Positions 36,101 through 45,900 of a DNA stretch of 64,000 nt are shown in pieces. Each line of letters starts with the position of its first letter. Position 1 is the first letter of the stretch. The translations under genes were made by a program, and so were the position numbers. Below the pieces are notes generated by a model. It did not search any database, was not told where the DNA came from, and was given only the letters and a program-made list of their open reading frames with translations. Source of the DNA: Branchiostoma lanceolatum (Eukaryota; Chordata; Leptocardii; Amphioxiformes; Branchiostomatidae). The DNA lies in contig NC_089726.1 of NCBI RefSeq assembly GCF_035083965.1, forward strand, positions 8,251,501 to 8,315,500. Reading direction: 5' to 3'.

Positions 36101-36580
36101 CAGGGTTTTAACTCATGATGATGACCCCCTGGAGCACTCTACCTGCTAGGCTACAGCTTTGCCCCAGTTTATTGAATTGTACTGTTCAAAATGACATGAA
36201 ATGAACAGCAACTGTCGCTAGGAAAGCCATGACTGACAGCCATGGCGAGGCGCTCATTCATCGAAACGATGAGAGAATCCAGTTACCTCAGGGCTGGGTT
36301 CAAAGTCAGGATGTGCGAACGGCCCGGCTCTTTCCAGCAGCTTCTTGACGTGGTTCCACCTGTCGGGCCAGCTGCCACCTGGGCTGTCCACGCGCCCATC
36401 CACCATCATCCTACATACCACAACACAGGTGTACAGGTGAGCATGCAGCTAGAACATACTGTAATGTGCATACAGTATATGTTATATGAGATGGATGTTT
36501 GCTCGGTCAACATTGTATCAGAATAACATAAGATATCTTTGAAAAACAATCACATACGGTTCTTCAACTTGATTTGCCAT
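24158..36580 (-). CDS. UBA3: UBA3, NEDD8-activating enzyme E1 catalytic subunit
   Basis: Seventeen coding exons give 452 aa (human about 463): 36580-36558, 36410-36287, 35774-35694, 35361-35279, 34824-34744, 34354-34311, 34173-34109, 30882-30724, 29581-29479, 28418-28305, 27364-27311, 27037-27001, 26896-26815, 26415-26315, 25275-25212, 24658-24604, 24246-24158. All junctions have GT/AG and phases that join. The protein adenylates NEDD8 and carries it as a thioester with partner NAE1/APPBP1, then passes it to UBC12, switching on cullin ligases. Visible features: nucleotide-binding GAGGLG (64-69) in [33 protein letters not shown]; catalytic Cys226 in [15 protein letters not shown]; zinc cysteines in ACMDC (209, 212) and DCLAC (353, 356); a C-terminal ubiquitin-fold domain from about 365. 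The first exon encodes only MANQVEEP, and a second version exists at 38854-38876. Introns hold SINEs, a CR1 fragment and tandem arrays. Confidence 0.95.
24941..25205 (-). mobile_element. SINE (family A) in UBA3 intron 15
   Basis: An inverted copy of the 16268-16540 element. On the minus strand it has a head with GAACCAGGAGC complement and box B-like GGTTCAAATTCTGGG, a body with ACGTAAAATAGAAATCC, and the end GCCATTATAGG near 24941. It ends a few bases from exon 15. Confidence 0.7.
25870..26300. repeat. About 26-bp tandem array rich in CCAAT boxes, UBA3 intron 14
   Basis: Degenerate units of the form CAGCCAATGGCATCCTATGA followed by CACTTA repeat with a spacing of 25-27 bp, most regularly at 26072, 26099, 26125, 26151 and 26176. 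CCAAT occurs eight times between 26009 and 26291. AGCCAATGG fits the NF-Y consensus, but an intronic minisatellite gives no proof of function. Confidence 0.75.
27990..28210 (-). mobile_element. CR1-like LINE 3' fragment in UBA3 intron 10
   Basis: The sequence from TGTATCTGTATCTGC onward parallels the 3' end of the long CR1-like element at 48295-50395: TAACACACCAGCTTC, GCAGCTGGT, TTACACCGAACG, then a matching coding tail and GAATTCCACTCTA. It is a 5'-truncated copy in the same orientation, diverged by substitutions. Confidence 0.8.
29697..29895. repeat. Complete fold-back repeat (GTATCTTATTACCTG family), UBA3 intron 8-9 region
   Basis: Both arms are about 90 bp. The left starts CTCAGGTAATGAGATACACA; the right ends TGTGTATCTTATTACCTGAG. 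ACAAAAGTTACTCAAGCAAC pairs with GTTGCTTTAGTAACTTTTGT, and GGTCAGATGTTTCAGATAGC with its complement near 29810-29840. The centre is CAGTCACTGAGAAAGATAGC. This is the best-preserved member of the family in the window. Confidence 0.85.
30229..30723. repeat. Tandem copies of the 3' part of UBA3 exon 8 plus flanking intron
   Basis: Three copies of a 160-167-bp unit precede (in plus coordinates) the real exon. The motif TACCTGTGGAGGATACA begins at 30234, 30401, 30561 and, in the genuine exon boundary, 30721. Each copy carries about 66 bp of exon sequence encoding [20 protein letters not shown], the GTAGGG donor, and intron with TCCATCCATC and TATGTATCCATCC. Copies 2 and 3 are nearly identical. They lack the 5' half of the exon and any acceptor, so they are not complete exons. 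Confidence 0.85.
31000..31190 (-). mobile_element. tRNA-derived SINE (family B), UBA3 intron 7
   Basis: On the minus strand the head reads GTAGTCCAGTGGTTAGTGAC (box A) and, about 30 bp later, GGTAGTTCTAATCCCGG (box B), a convincing tRNA-like start. The body continues toward 31000. It does not complete a tRNA cloverleaf. Confidence 0.65.
31660..31930 (-). mobile_element. SINE (family A) in UBA3 intron 7
   Basis: Shares with 24941-25205 the blocks GCAGTTTCCTTGCTG, GTAGCAGGGTATAT, CTTTCCCCTTTAAT, TTTTACGTCCCTTCC, GGTTGCAGC, and the tRNA-like GGATTGAACTGGGTTCTCCC complement. The orientation is minus. Confidence 0.75.
32180..33800. mobile_element. Composite non-autonomous element with TTAATTATGCAAAT motifs and core tandem repeats
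   Basis: The element starts near ATACCTTCGCCAAATGA and ends near TTCTCGGCGAAGGTAATAA, giving short inverted termini. The left half repeats CCTCATTAATTATGCAAATG with variants many times. The right half has long tandem core units ending in (CAGACAAA)n. Short terminal inverted repeats, tandem cores and a terminal microsatellite are the layout known from Helentron-associated INE and mollusc pearl elements; membership is inferred. A second, older copy lies at 51855-53250. Confidence 0.65.
33023..33770. repeat. Three tandem core units (about 280, 176 and 284-290 bp)
   Basis: Each unit starts AAAAAAGCCGCTAGGGGGCC and ends with CAGACAAACAGACAAACAGA. Units 1 and 3 are full length and nearly identical. 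Unit 2 has an internal deletion joining AATCAGTTCC directly to TACCAACATACC. The near identity points to recent amplification. Confidence 0.9.
35920..36170 (-). mobile_element. SINE-like repeat (family C), UBA3 intron 2
   Basis: Contains an inverted pair TAGCCCTTGGGCC / GGCCCAAGGGCC, then AAATAGAGATGGGTGTAGCC, ending with a minus-strand tRNA-like head (CTGTAGCCTAGCAGGTAGAG complement, GGGGTCATCATCATGAGTT). A related body lies at 46505-46640. Confidence 0.55.
36558..36580 (-). CDS. UBA3: UBA3 first coding exon, version A
   Basis: ATG at 36580 starts MANQVEE plus two bases (CC), followed by donor GTATGT. Phase 2 joins correctly to exon 2 at 36410, giving [18 protein letters not shown]. It is the version nearest the rest of the gene. 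Confidence 0.7.
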
Positions 36581-37002
36581 CATGGATCGTGAGCTCGTTG
36601 TGGTGTCTATCTATCTTTTTGCTGACAAGTTCTTCCTGTCTGGTTTCGCTGAGCATGTGACATATCCTTATGTGCTTATGTTCTGGTGATGAACTAGTGT
36701 AGAGTAGAATTTGTAAATACGCTTCGCTGATATTCTACTTTTTTTTTTTTGAGCGCCCAAAAGTTATTACTGTGCACCTAGATTTTTAGATTAGGTGCAC
36801 CTGCAGTGCACTTAAGTTTTTAGGTTGGGTGCACCAGTGCACTTATTCCCAAAAATGAATTTCGAGCTCCGAAGATTATTGCTTGTTTACTAGCATTATT
36901 CTTCTGTACAACACTCAACGAATTACTTATTTGGAGACTGAACTACATGTATTTGGACAAATATTGTGATATTTGTTGGGGTGGAATTCAAGTAAGTCTT
37001 CT

Positions 37003-38575
37003 CAAGGACATTATATAGGAAGGACTGAGCACGGAGTCAGTCCCCCGCTGCGCGCTATTGTACAGACCCGCCAAACCCCGCGGCGATCTATTGTTTCCGC
37101 CCTCCGGCGGCGCTCCTTTGTTCTCCCCCGTTCAATTCATGTCTTCCCGCCAAAACCCTGCAAATGAGCCCGATCATGACGTCACGCGCTCCGATGCTGG
37201 CCGAACACGGCCCGAACCTACCCGAACTACGGGCGAGATGCCTGTAGTTTCCGCGGATTTCCTTATTTGGGAAGCAAACGTGACGTGTGCAAACGGCAGC
37301 AGCTTCTAGGGAAGACGCTGGCGGCCATTTTGATATGTGTTCGGGCGCTGTAGTGTAAAGATTGGTGAGTTTACAGGCTTTTTCGTGGAAATCTCATAAA
37401 GTTTTTGTCTGTAAAACATGTAAGAACATTCAAAGATTTATGCTGCTAAAACATAGTTACATCATTATTTGTGTATAAGTAAACGCTTTTTTAAAAAACT
37501 TAGAACGCTTTTGTTTACATTATTGTACAGTTTACTACAGATCGCTAGCGATTTTTTGGTGATCTTTGAGCAAGAACATTCCTCAATTTTTTACAAATTC
37601 CGTAGATGGCCTTGCACAGTGAGCCAACAAAGTGGACATGTCCGTATTTCGGGGGTTGTCTGCAAAGCCAAGCCGTTTGTTATGCCAGCACTTGCACGGG
37701 GAACATGTCCTGACATCCATATCTTTGTTAATATGACATGTAGGTTCCCAATCTTATCGACTCCCGATCTTTGTGTTTTTTTGCAGATTGCAAACTTCCG
37801 TGGAAGGGGCATGACCACCAGAGCGACGTCCCACGATACAGCGCTGCCGAAAATACAACGTAGAAGATAAATAAAGATTTACGCATCAAATTGTTTGTTG
37901 GAACCAACCTCCAAAATTCTGTTTTAGTAAAATGTAACACTACCTGTAAATATTGAATAAATACATGGATTTCTTGAATTCATAAATCTCTAGTGTGATA
38001 GTTTCTTCTTCAATTTTCTAGTCGGTATTCTAGCTTGACGCAAGTGTTTTTGCCTGATGGTAGCGATGAATAAAGATCCCCCCTCCCCACAGTTCGGCTA
38101 CGCCAGACTATTGTTGCAGCAAATTATAAACGGATATTGGAGGTACGATTTTTAAAAATATGTAACTCAGAAATACAGATCGTTTAGAAAACTAACTTAT
38201 AAATACACTACACAAGGACATTATCATTATGTTGTGTTGCTTGATCTTGTGCTTGGTGAAGACGGCTCTCTTATAAACTTCTTTAAATCACACAACATGC
38301 AAGTGAAAGTGGTAGCTTTGTCGAAATTTTTGTGTGGTTTTTGGGACTTCCAGCTTCCCCGTTTTTTGACGATCGTCTCGAAAATCACTCAAAAACAAAG
38401 TCACCTTCGCCTGGTCCGGCCATTCTGAATTTGTGTTACAATAGTGGGCCGCCTGGAATACATGCAAATCTGGGGGTGATTCGTATGTAGGTGTTAATTA
38501 TTTTTACAACCATGAACCGAAGGTTCTTGAATAGGGACTGATTGTGTGCTCAGTCCTTCCTATATAATGTCCTTG
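37003..38575. mobile_element. 1.57-kb DNA element with 43-bp terminal inverted repeats
   Basis: The left end CAAGGACATTATATAGGAAG continues GACTGAGCAC, then GGAGTCAGTCCCC; the right end is its complement with a few mismatches (GTGCTCAGTCCTTCC, then TATATAATGTCCTTG). A 7-bp direct repeat GTCTTCT flanks it (36996-37002 and 38576-38582), as expected for a target-site duplication. No transposase reading frame was seen, so it is non-autonomous. The left 330 bp are GC-rich and promoter-like, with TGACGTCA at 37177-37184 and GGCGGCCATTTTG near 37320. GTGAGT after 37363, a later pyrimidine tract ending in GCAG, and AATAAA near 37872 suggest a small spliced non-coding transcript. Confidence 0.85.
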
Positions 38576-38853
38576 GTCTTCTGCAAAGAAAACAAACCAT
38601 GGAAACGAAGTTGCATATAAATTTTGAATACACGGCACCTACGAAATGTAATTTTATGTACATCATCTTATATCATGTAACGTCGGATTCTCACGAAGTA
38701 ATATTAGTGTGATGTACCAAACATACTTGCGACAACGATGGAATAATTGGTCCAAAATATTTATGATCATGACAATTTCTATGAGGGAGGGGGGCATACG
38801 ACGTTTTGTTTGTTTCGCGGCGTAGAAATTATGTTTGAAAAACAATCACGTAC

Positions 38854-38876
38854 GGTTCTTCAGCTTGATTCGCCAT
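38854..38876 (-). CDS. UBA3: UBA3 first coding exon, version B (duplicate)
   Basis: ATG at 38876 encodes MANQAEE plus CC, then donor GTACGT. It differs from version A by one synonymous change (GCA/GCG) and one Val/Ala change. The first 20 bp of intron are also nearly the same, but the sequence upstream of ATG is unrelated beyond a base or two. The phase fits exon 2 equally well, so it could be an alternative first exon with its own promoter, or a decaying copy. Confidence 0.6.
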
Positions 38877-38899
38877 CCCTGGTCTTGCGAACACTTCTA

Positions 38900-39625
38900 A
38901 ATGTTTATATTTTCGCTGTCACGTCCTTTCTGGCTGATTTTGCGAGGAAAAGTCTCACGTTGTTGTAACCGGTGGAAGAAAGAGGTCTATGATATCCCAG
39001 GGTGCTCCTCGCGCAGAAGGGGTTTCCCCGGCCCAATGATATTTAGCCGCCTAGCGGTTTCTGGTGAAACTACACATCGCATGGCATTTTCAATAACATT
39101 ACGATTTCTATAACATCATCATATAATACGATACGATCATACTATCCTTGATTGATTCAAGTGGTTCTGTGCTGAATTGCTTTTGCTGCAACTGTTACTT
39201 AACGTAATCAGAGACAGAAACAAGAATAGTGAAAAAAAAACACAATGTATTTCCATTTTCCCCAAAAACACAACATATAGGAGGGAAATACTGTAGAACG
39301 GTAACATTGAATTGAAAACAACGCTTAGGGTTAGTCACACAACAGACCGTTTGATGCAATATATCCAAACCCTGCCGCATGCCTGCAAAGCTGGTGTGTT
39401 ACGCCAGAGGACATGTAACGTTAACAGTTGTGATGGTACTGCCTAAGCAACAGAGATGATCACTATAGATGAGGTCATAGATGAATAATATATGTGACTG
39501 TCACAGATACTGCATTGGCAAATGTCAAGTCAAGGTGAATGAGCAATGACGTAAGCTGTTGTCGGGACAACATCATGATCAGGCACATTCACCGGCCATG
39601 TTTTAACAAGAAGGTCGGGTAGGGA
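38900..39625. other. Intergenic DNA between UBA3 and the sialyltransferase
   Basis: No coding exon was recognised. It should hold promoter and 5' untranslated DNA of UBA3 version B (minus). The right end borders the minisatellite upstream of the sialyltransferase. Confidence 0.5.
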
Positions 39626-39629
39626 TATG

Positions 39630-40012
39630 GAAGCACAGTCTGCACCAAGCTTAAGGACAGGGAAACACAGTCAGCACCAGGGACAGGGAAATTCAGTCAG
39701 CACGAAAGACAGGGAAACAAAGTCAGGACCAAGGACAGGGAAACACCGTCAAAACCAGAGACAGAGAATCACAGTCAGGGCCTGGGAAACACAGTCAGTA
39801 CCAGGGACAAAGGAACACAGTCAGCAGCAGGGACAGGGAAACACAGTCAGCCCTATGGACAGGGAAACGCGGTCAGCACCAAGGACAGTGGGACACAGTC
39901 AGCACCAGGGACAAGGAAACAGAGTCAACACCAGGGGCAGTGTAACACAATCAGCACCAGGGATAGGAACACACCGTCGGCGCCAGGGACAGGGAAACAC
40001 AATCCGCACCGG
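39630..40012. repeat. 26-bp minisatellite upstream of the sialyltransferase
   Basis: About 14-15 units of a form close to CAGGGAAACACAGTCAGCAC plus CAGGGA follow one another with substitutions. The array ends about 110 bp before the sialyltransferase start codon. A 26-bp unit is not a multiple of three, so the open frame through it cycles frames and is not a protein gene. Confidence 0.9.
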
Positions 40013-40122
40013 GTCTTCATTGGGGTTGAAAATCAATCACAGTCTTGATAAGGCCCGTGGTTCAGCCCTGACTTGCTGCTATTGGCAAGGTTCTTTGTTC
40101 TCTCGCCGGTTGTGGATGAATC

Positions 40123-42109
40123 ATGGAGACTCTGCGAACGCTATTGTGCCTGGTGCTCTCCGCCCTCACGCTCATGCGGCTTGTGGTGTACATACAAACA
40201 ACACAAAGTACAGCAGTGCCACATTTCCAACACCCTGCTTACCTTAACAGGACAGGGCTTGTTGTAGTGATGCCTGTCCCGTTGACGACCGCTCCTACAC
40301 GTCCGACATTCATGGACAGGATATCATCCCACTTTAATCAAACGAATATCCAAAGACTGCAGTAAGTATAAAGTCTCTGCTGCCAACCTCCTTTGTGGTG
40401 AGATAAGAGTATACATTGATCAAATAAATAGAATATTTTGCCACAGGAGCTAGCCGACCAGAGAAGTTCACGCTCCGGTTGGCACATTATTCTATCTATT
40501 TGACCAATTCTTACTCTCTATTGCAAGTATAGTTTTCAGAATTTATAGCCAAACAAGCTCGTCGAAAACTCTATCATTTTGCTTTTACATTTATCACCTA
40601 CGATCTAGGCTGGCATTTCTTACCCTCTTTCGAGTGCAACGAAGCTACATAGAGAATACATTATATCGTGCATTACATTTGTATTTCGAAAGTTCTTGCG
40701 CATTAAATTTTGTCTTGATTTTATTTTTGTTCTGAAGTGACGCCTGCATTTTGGTATTAATTATGGATCTCTTCAATACATCTGTCCTGCAGGAACGTCA
40801 CTAGGAAATATCTTAGTCCTAAGCGACACATCATCAACTTCTCGGACTTCAACATCTTCGTGGAAAAGTGCGACGATCTAACGTTCACGCTCCTGAACTC
40901 TTCTGAGAGGAGGACGTGTGACGTCGTACACACCCCCATCCGGACCCATCGGGCGTGCGCGATCGTCGGGGGCAGCGGGATTCTCCTGAGCAGCGGATGT
41001 GGAGCAGAGATAGACGCTCACGATTTCGTCATCAGGCCCAACCTCCCGCCTACTCGGCTCTACGAAAAGGACGTCGGGACCAAAAACAACATGACGACCG
41101 TAAACGCCAAGGTGTTAGCAGAAATCAGCAAAGCATTGGCATCGAATGAGACGGTGATGAAAAAGGCTATGATATCACGTTTGGTGGCGCATCCGGGCAT
41201 GATATTGAGTTTCCCGCTGGATGTTATTAGGCTCCGTCGTTATAGCGGGCCACGACTGGCGGAGTTGAAGACCGTCGACAATGCAGTCAGGGACAACAAC
41301 TTTCCGGTTGTGGTTACTTTCGCGCACCAGTCTATCTTGGCTAATAAAAGGTAAACGTGAGGAAAAACTAGACTACTAGTAGACTAGACCATTAAGGAGG
41401 ATCATGGTTACAACTGCTCATGCGCAGCAAAATTCATTGGGTGTTATATGTCAAAGGTGAAGGCTCCTAACTTGTAAACGGCTATTGTCTGGACCAAGTT
41501 TAATTAATGTCCAGACGTGTTTTGATTATGTTTCAGGCCCTTCACCTTTGATATATTACTCACAATGCCTTTTGCTGTGCATGCGCAGTTGGAACCACGA
41601 ACATCCTCATTTGGTCGATCGGTTATGTTTTCATTCACCCATTGGTAATTCACATATGCCATGGCTATAAAATCATCATCATCCAAACATAGTTTAGAAC
41701 TATAGAAACTTCACAAAATGGATGATGTTTTGTCCTGACATAACTTACATGTCACCATTCCCATCATAACGGCATATTGCATTTTTCCAGCTTGCTTGGA
41801 AGTCTTGCCAGAGTTGGCAAGAACTGGAAGCTTCCGTCGACCGGCCTGGCCACCTTTGCTCTGGCTTCGACTTTCTGTGACCGAGTCTCCCTGTACGGTT
41901 TCCATCCCATGCGGTGGGACAAGAGCAGTAGAAGGCTTGTCCCGTACCACTATTACAACCATGGCAAGATAGACAACCCAAAGCACAACATGTTGGAAGA
42001 ATTTGCCATGTTCCAGGACCTTCATAAGAGGGGGATCATCAGACATGTCATTGGGAAATGCAACCTCCAAGCAGAACGAAAAATACATGGCAGCACTTCC
42101 AAAGGCTAA
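40123..42109 (+). CDS. ST8Sia-type sialyltransferase (GT29), 371 aa
   Basis: Exons are 40123-40361, 40793-41350 and 41791-42109, with donors GTAAGT and GTAAAC, acceptors CTGCAG and TTCCAG, and consistent phases. It should transfer sialic acid from CMP-sialic acid to glycans in the Golgi. A type II anchor (TLLCLVLSALTLMRLVVYI, residues 6-24) is followed by a stem and the catalytic domain. Visible: sialylmotif L from about 133 (RACAIVGGSGILLSSGCG, then DFVIRPN..), motif S at about 281-303 (PSTGLATFALASTFCDRVSL, then YGF), motif III HYYN (319-322), and motif VS with H331 and E336 followed by GKC (354-356). C135/C295 and C149/C356 are the expected disulfide partners. Motif S starting PSTG and the C-terminal GKC favour the alpha-2,8 (ST8Sia) branch; the exact linkage cannot be told. 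N-glycosylation sites include NRT and NVT. It ends tail-to-tail with PMPCB. Confidence 0.9.
40410..40515. repeat. Fold-back repeat in sialyltransferase intron 1 (same family as 63750-63932)
   Basis: GATCAAATAAATAGAATATT, then TTGCCA, pairs with TTGGCACATTATTCTATCTA, then TTTGACC. The arms resemble TTGGCCAAATAGACAGATAA and its partner at the far right of the window, with the same spacing, indicating one family. Confidence 0.7.
41417..41592. repeat. Fold-back repeat in sialyltransferase intron 2
   Basis: ACTGCTCATGCGCAGCAAAA, then TTCATTG..ATATGTCAAAGGTGAAGG, is inverted at CCTTCACCTTTGATATATTA..CAATG..TTTTGCTGTGCATGCGCAGT. The arms are about 50 bp with a loop of about 75 bp that holds a further small palindrome (GTCTGGAC / GTCCAGAC). 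Confidence 0.8.
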
Positions 42110-42422
42110 TCGAATGTATTACTTGAGTGGTTTCCACACAAATATCAATGGGCAAGTCTAGATTTGGAGGTGACTGTAGTTTGACTGTAGTCTCAAACAC
42201 CTATTTTGTTATTTCAAGTTACCTTGCTCCGATCTGCACTGCCAATTACAGATTTTTGTGCATTACTTGTTATCAATGCTAACATATTGCTAAGTGTCAA
42301 AAGGGAGTCTTAGTTGGTTGGCTTGTATTAATTTCTTTAATTGATGTATTTCATAAATACATGTCGGGGGTGCTTTTTCCAGGGTGTATTGAAAAACACC
42401 TATAATGTTGTATCCCTTATGA

Positions 42423-42428
42423 AATAAA
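42423..42428 (+). terminator. Poly(A) signal of the sialyltransferase
   Basis: AATAAA lies 314 bp after the stop codon. The opposing PMPCB signal is at 42509-42514 on the other strand. Confidence 0.55.
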
Positions 42429-42508
42429 TATACTGAAACAGCAGTGCATGTATGTACTTTATGCTCTATTACTGTTAAGTGATGGCACTGTAGTAAAGTG
42501 ATAAAACT

Positions 42509-42514
42509 TTTATT
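42509..42514 (-). terminator. Likely poly(A) signal of PMPCB
   Basis: TTTATT reads AATAAA on the minus strand, about 480 bp past the PMPCB stop codon at 42998. Its expected cleavage site would be within a few tens of bases of the sialyltransferase 3' end. Confidence 0.45.
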
Positions 42515-42997
42515 TCCAGTTCAAGTGGCTTCAGCATATGTAAACAGATTTGATATGGACAACAGTGTGTTCAGACCAAGCAACTGAGGAAATTACAGGT
42601 ATAACCAAACCCCTACTATGAAAATCAAAGGATAAGTTTGATTCAAAAAGGCATTTTCTGCTGACATGGCTTCAAATAACATATTAAATGGGGACTTCAA
42701 TTCTCACAGCAATAAGGTTTTGATGAATATCTACATGTTGTAGTTAAACAGGGTTCTGCAGCCCAGCATTGTACAGATTTTTTTCATACTGTAAATGTTT
42801 AAGACATGAGCTAGGTGAGGAAAAACATCCTCAGGCTTACATTTAATGGTTGGAACTTTTCATGGTCAGGAGAAGTCACTATATGTAGTGTAGGATCTGG
42901 ACTTTGAACTTGAGTGGACATTTCATAGGGAAAATTTCTTCAACAATGACAGATAATACTATTGGATAATGTGATCTTGAGGGGGTCCTGTAGGGGG

Positions 42998-45900
42998 TTA
43001 CCACCGCAGCCAGTACATGGATCCTCGTAGCCGGTTGTAGTCAGGGAGCTGTTCCACAGGACCTGAGGGGAAACAACGGTGGAATTAGAAGGTTACAAGA
43101 CAACAATTAGCCAGGGTAGTCCTTCCCAAAGATAGTTTGCCTCTATATACCATGAACAAAGATGTAAATAGAGGGCAACAAGACAACACTGGTATAATCT
43201 CCAAGCAGATGTATGGGTGGAAGAGTCGTTTTCTGACTGCAGAGCTTTATGACAGTGTGTGTGGCTGTCAGAGTCCAGTAGTCAGAAAACGTTACAATCT
43301 TCCACCCCAACATCTGCTTGGGAGGTTAGCTTGCATAAACCTTCCCCTATGGCATGGTAGCATAGTTTGCTCCTATAAAAAAAGAGGTCATGGAGTAAGC
43401 ATTCTGGCATACAATTTCTTAACTACAAAAAATATGAAACTGGTATATGGGTCACAAACGAAAAAAATTAAATGGAAAACAAAATGTTTGAGAAAGTCCT
43501 TACCAACTGCTGCTACTGCAGGACATTTGTCATAGATGTACTTGGTGCAGACATCACGGATGGTGCTGGCTGTGATGCTCTGTATAAGGAGAGAAGACAA
43601 TGTTGTAAACCATATTCATTGCACAACATTCAACCTTACTTTCTTCAAAAAAGATCACTTTCAACTCTTCCAAGACAGCTTTGCTTTAATCCATTATGTT
43701 TATCAAAGATATCTTTCTACATGGCCATTTACACAGTAAAGGCATTCTTAGTCAATGATGGCATGATGGCTTATTTATTTCTTCACAGCATATGAAATAC
43801 ATTTAGAGACAAAAATACCACTGCAGCCAATTGTTTCAATTGTGACACTTATACAAAATTTTTCCAATAAGAAAGGGGAAGGCAACGGAAAAGATGGCAT
43901 AAAAATAACTAAGAGAAACATTAGGAAGAACAGAAAACTGAGAAGGGTGGAGAAACTGGTTGTAACATCCTCTGTGTAGACTAACACAGATGAGATGAAT
44001 AAAACAGTTTATGTTACACATGATTTGCAGCTTTCCAAACATCTATCATTGCTTCTTACACATACAAACTACACTAAAATAACAACAAAATACATACGTC
44101 GATGCGTGCGTCCAGCTCGTGCAGCGGGATCCTGCGCCCGTAGCAGAGCATCTGCCGGCCGACGTCCTCGCAGATGGGGGTGGAGCCGTCCAGCTGCAGC
44201 AGCATGTTGGTCTTCAGCAGGTTCTTGGCACGCTGGACCTCGCCTTCTGTCACACTGGTGCACAGGCGCATCCTGACAAATACAACAACGGTGTGAACTT
44301 ATCCTAAACTGCTCTATTATATACTCTAAGGTGCTTATCAGGGCAATGGTCAATGGGTACTTTGGGTCCTTATTCACCATACACCATCGCCTGGGGGACC
44401 CAGCCAAGGTTGATCAATTCCTGATTGTGTCCACGTGGCTTACTCCAATGGTTACCCCTACAAAACCATAACAGCCTAGGCCTTCTCTGCTGCCTACAGA
44501 AGATTTTGGTGGCTTTTCTAAGCTTTGAACATCTTACCCCGAAGAGTATCTGCGTTCATGATGTTTTCTTTCAACCTTTAGTATGCTAGAGCTGATAGTT
44601 GTACCATGTATGACATTTTGACAGTCTGCTACAATTGAGATCTGAAGAGCATACTATCTTGTAGCATACTTACCATTCTCCCTGGACGTAGTAGGTCATG
44701 TCCTCAATGGTCATGCCGTCACACACAAAGTAGATGCCCCTATAAGGAATAACAATTGAAAGATATGCTTTAAGGAGTGATCTTAAACACTTGTTTGATT
44801 GCAAAATTCTCTTCTGTTTGTACATGGCAATTTTCTTTGACAATAGCACCAATACAAATCATCACCCTTTCAAATATTCCTGTCCAGAAAACAACTTCAG
44901 TTGACACACTTGAATGGCATTATGCACAATCTTAGAAATCTATTTGATTTGCTATCCTACATATTGTATGGTATGCCCAAAATATTTGGAACTTAGTGAA
45001 GGTTTGTTGAGAGAGGCCAGAGTCTATGTAACAAGTGTGTACCTCTGTAACTGTATCTGTAAACAGCCTTAATAAACAATGTGAAGATTTGTATAGAGCT
45101 CTCACCAGAGGCCAGTGTCAGTATAACAGGTGTTGAAGGACTGGAAGCTGTGACACAGGTTCCCCTCCCCGGCTGCCTGGGCCAGCTTACTGGACAGGTT
45201 GTTTCCACCTCCATAGGAACGGTCCCAACTTCCTATCAACTACAGCAGGAAGGTTTACATCATGTTAGATGCAATCATATCAAATCAATTAGGTGCACAT
45301 ATGTCGTTGAAGTAATCTTAACTCTTGTCCTGTGGGACCCCTATAAATATATGGGTCTTTATGTGTATATGTTTGGGTTGGGGGTATTTTTCAGCTGAAC
45401 GCATCACACCGCAGCAAAACGCACTGAATGCAGAGGTAACTATGCCATAGCAATGCAGAAAAAGTCAAGGGAAAATGACCTGATTAAGAAATAGAAATCA
45501 TGAAATAAATTATGTAAAAAAATGCCAGCAGGACAAGGGTTAACTTGTGGCAAGAAGACAGCTTGTGTGTACCACTGTAGGGTCAATCATCAGATGAATT
45601 CAATCAAGTCTGTAAAAAGTTCTAAAAAAATGTAATGGGATCGTCTACTGCCAGTATCTGTATCCTTCAATTTACGTCCTACACAATTTATGAATTATGT
45701 TAAAAGAACTTACAGTGTTGGCCACCATCAGTGGGATTGTGTCAGGGTGAGACCAGCCAACTCCCTGGAAAACAAAATACCGGTATATTAACAAAGTCGA
45801 TTCTTATGAACTAACTCCAAGCAGCAAAGCAGGATGAAATATTTCATTTTCCAAAACAAAAATAATATAAAAGACGCAATTTGTATCATTCATAGTTACC

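Noticed and set aside
39627..40247. Long plus-strand open frame of 206 codons (Gln/Gly/Arg-rich)
   Set aside because: It is produced by the 26-bp minisatellite, whose units pass through all three frames, and then overlaps sialyltransferase exon 1 in another frame.
44069..44407. Alternative-frame proteins over PMPCB exon 11
   Set aside because: Shadows; only the frame with [20 protein letters not shown] matches the peptidase family.
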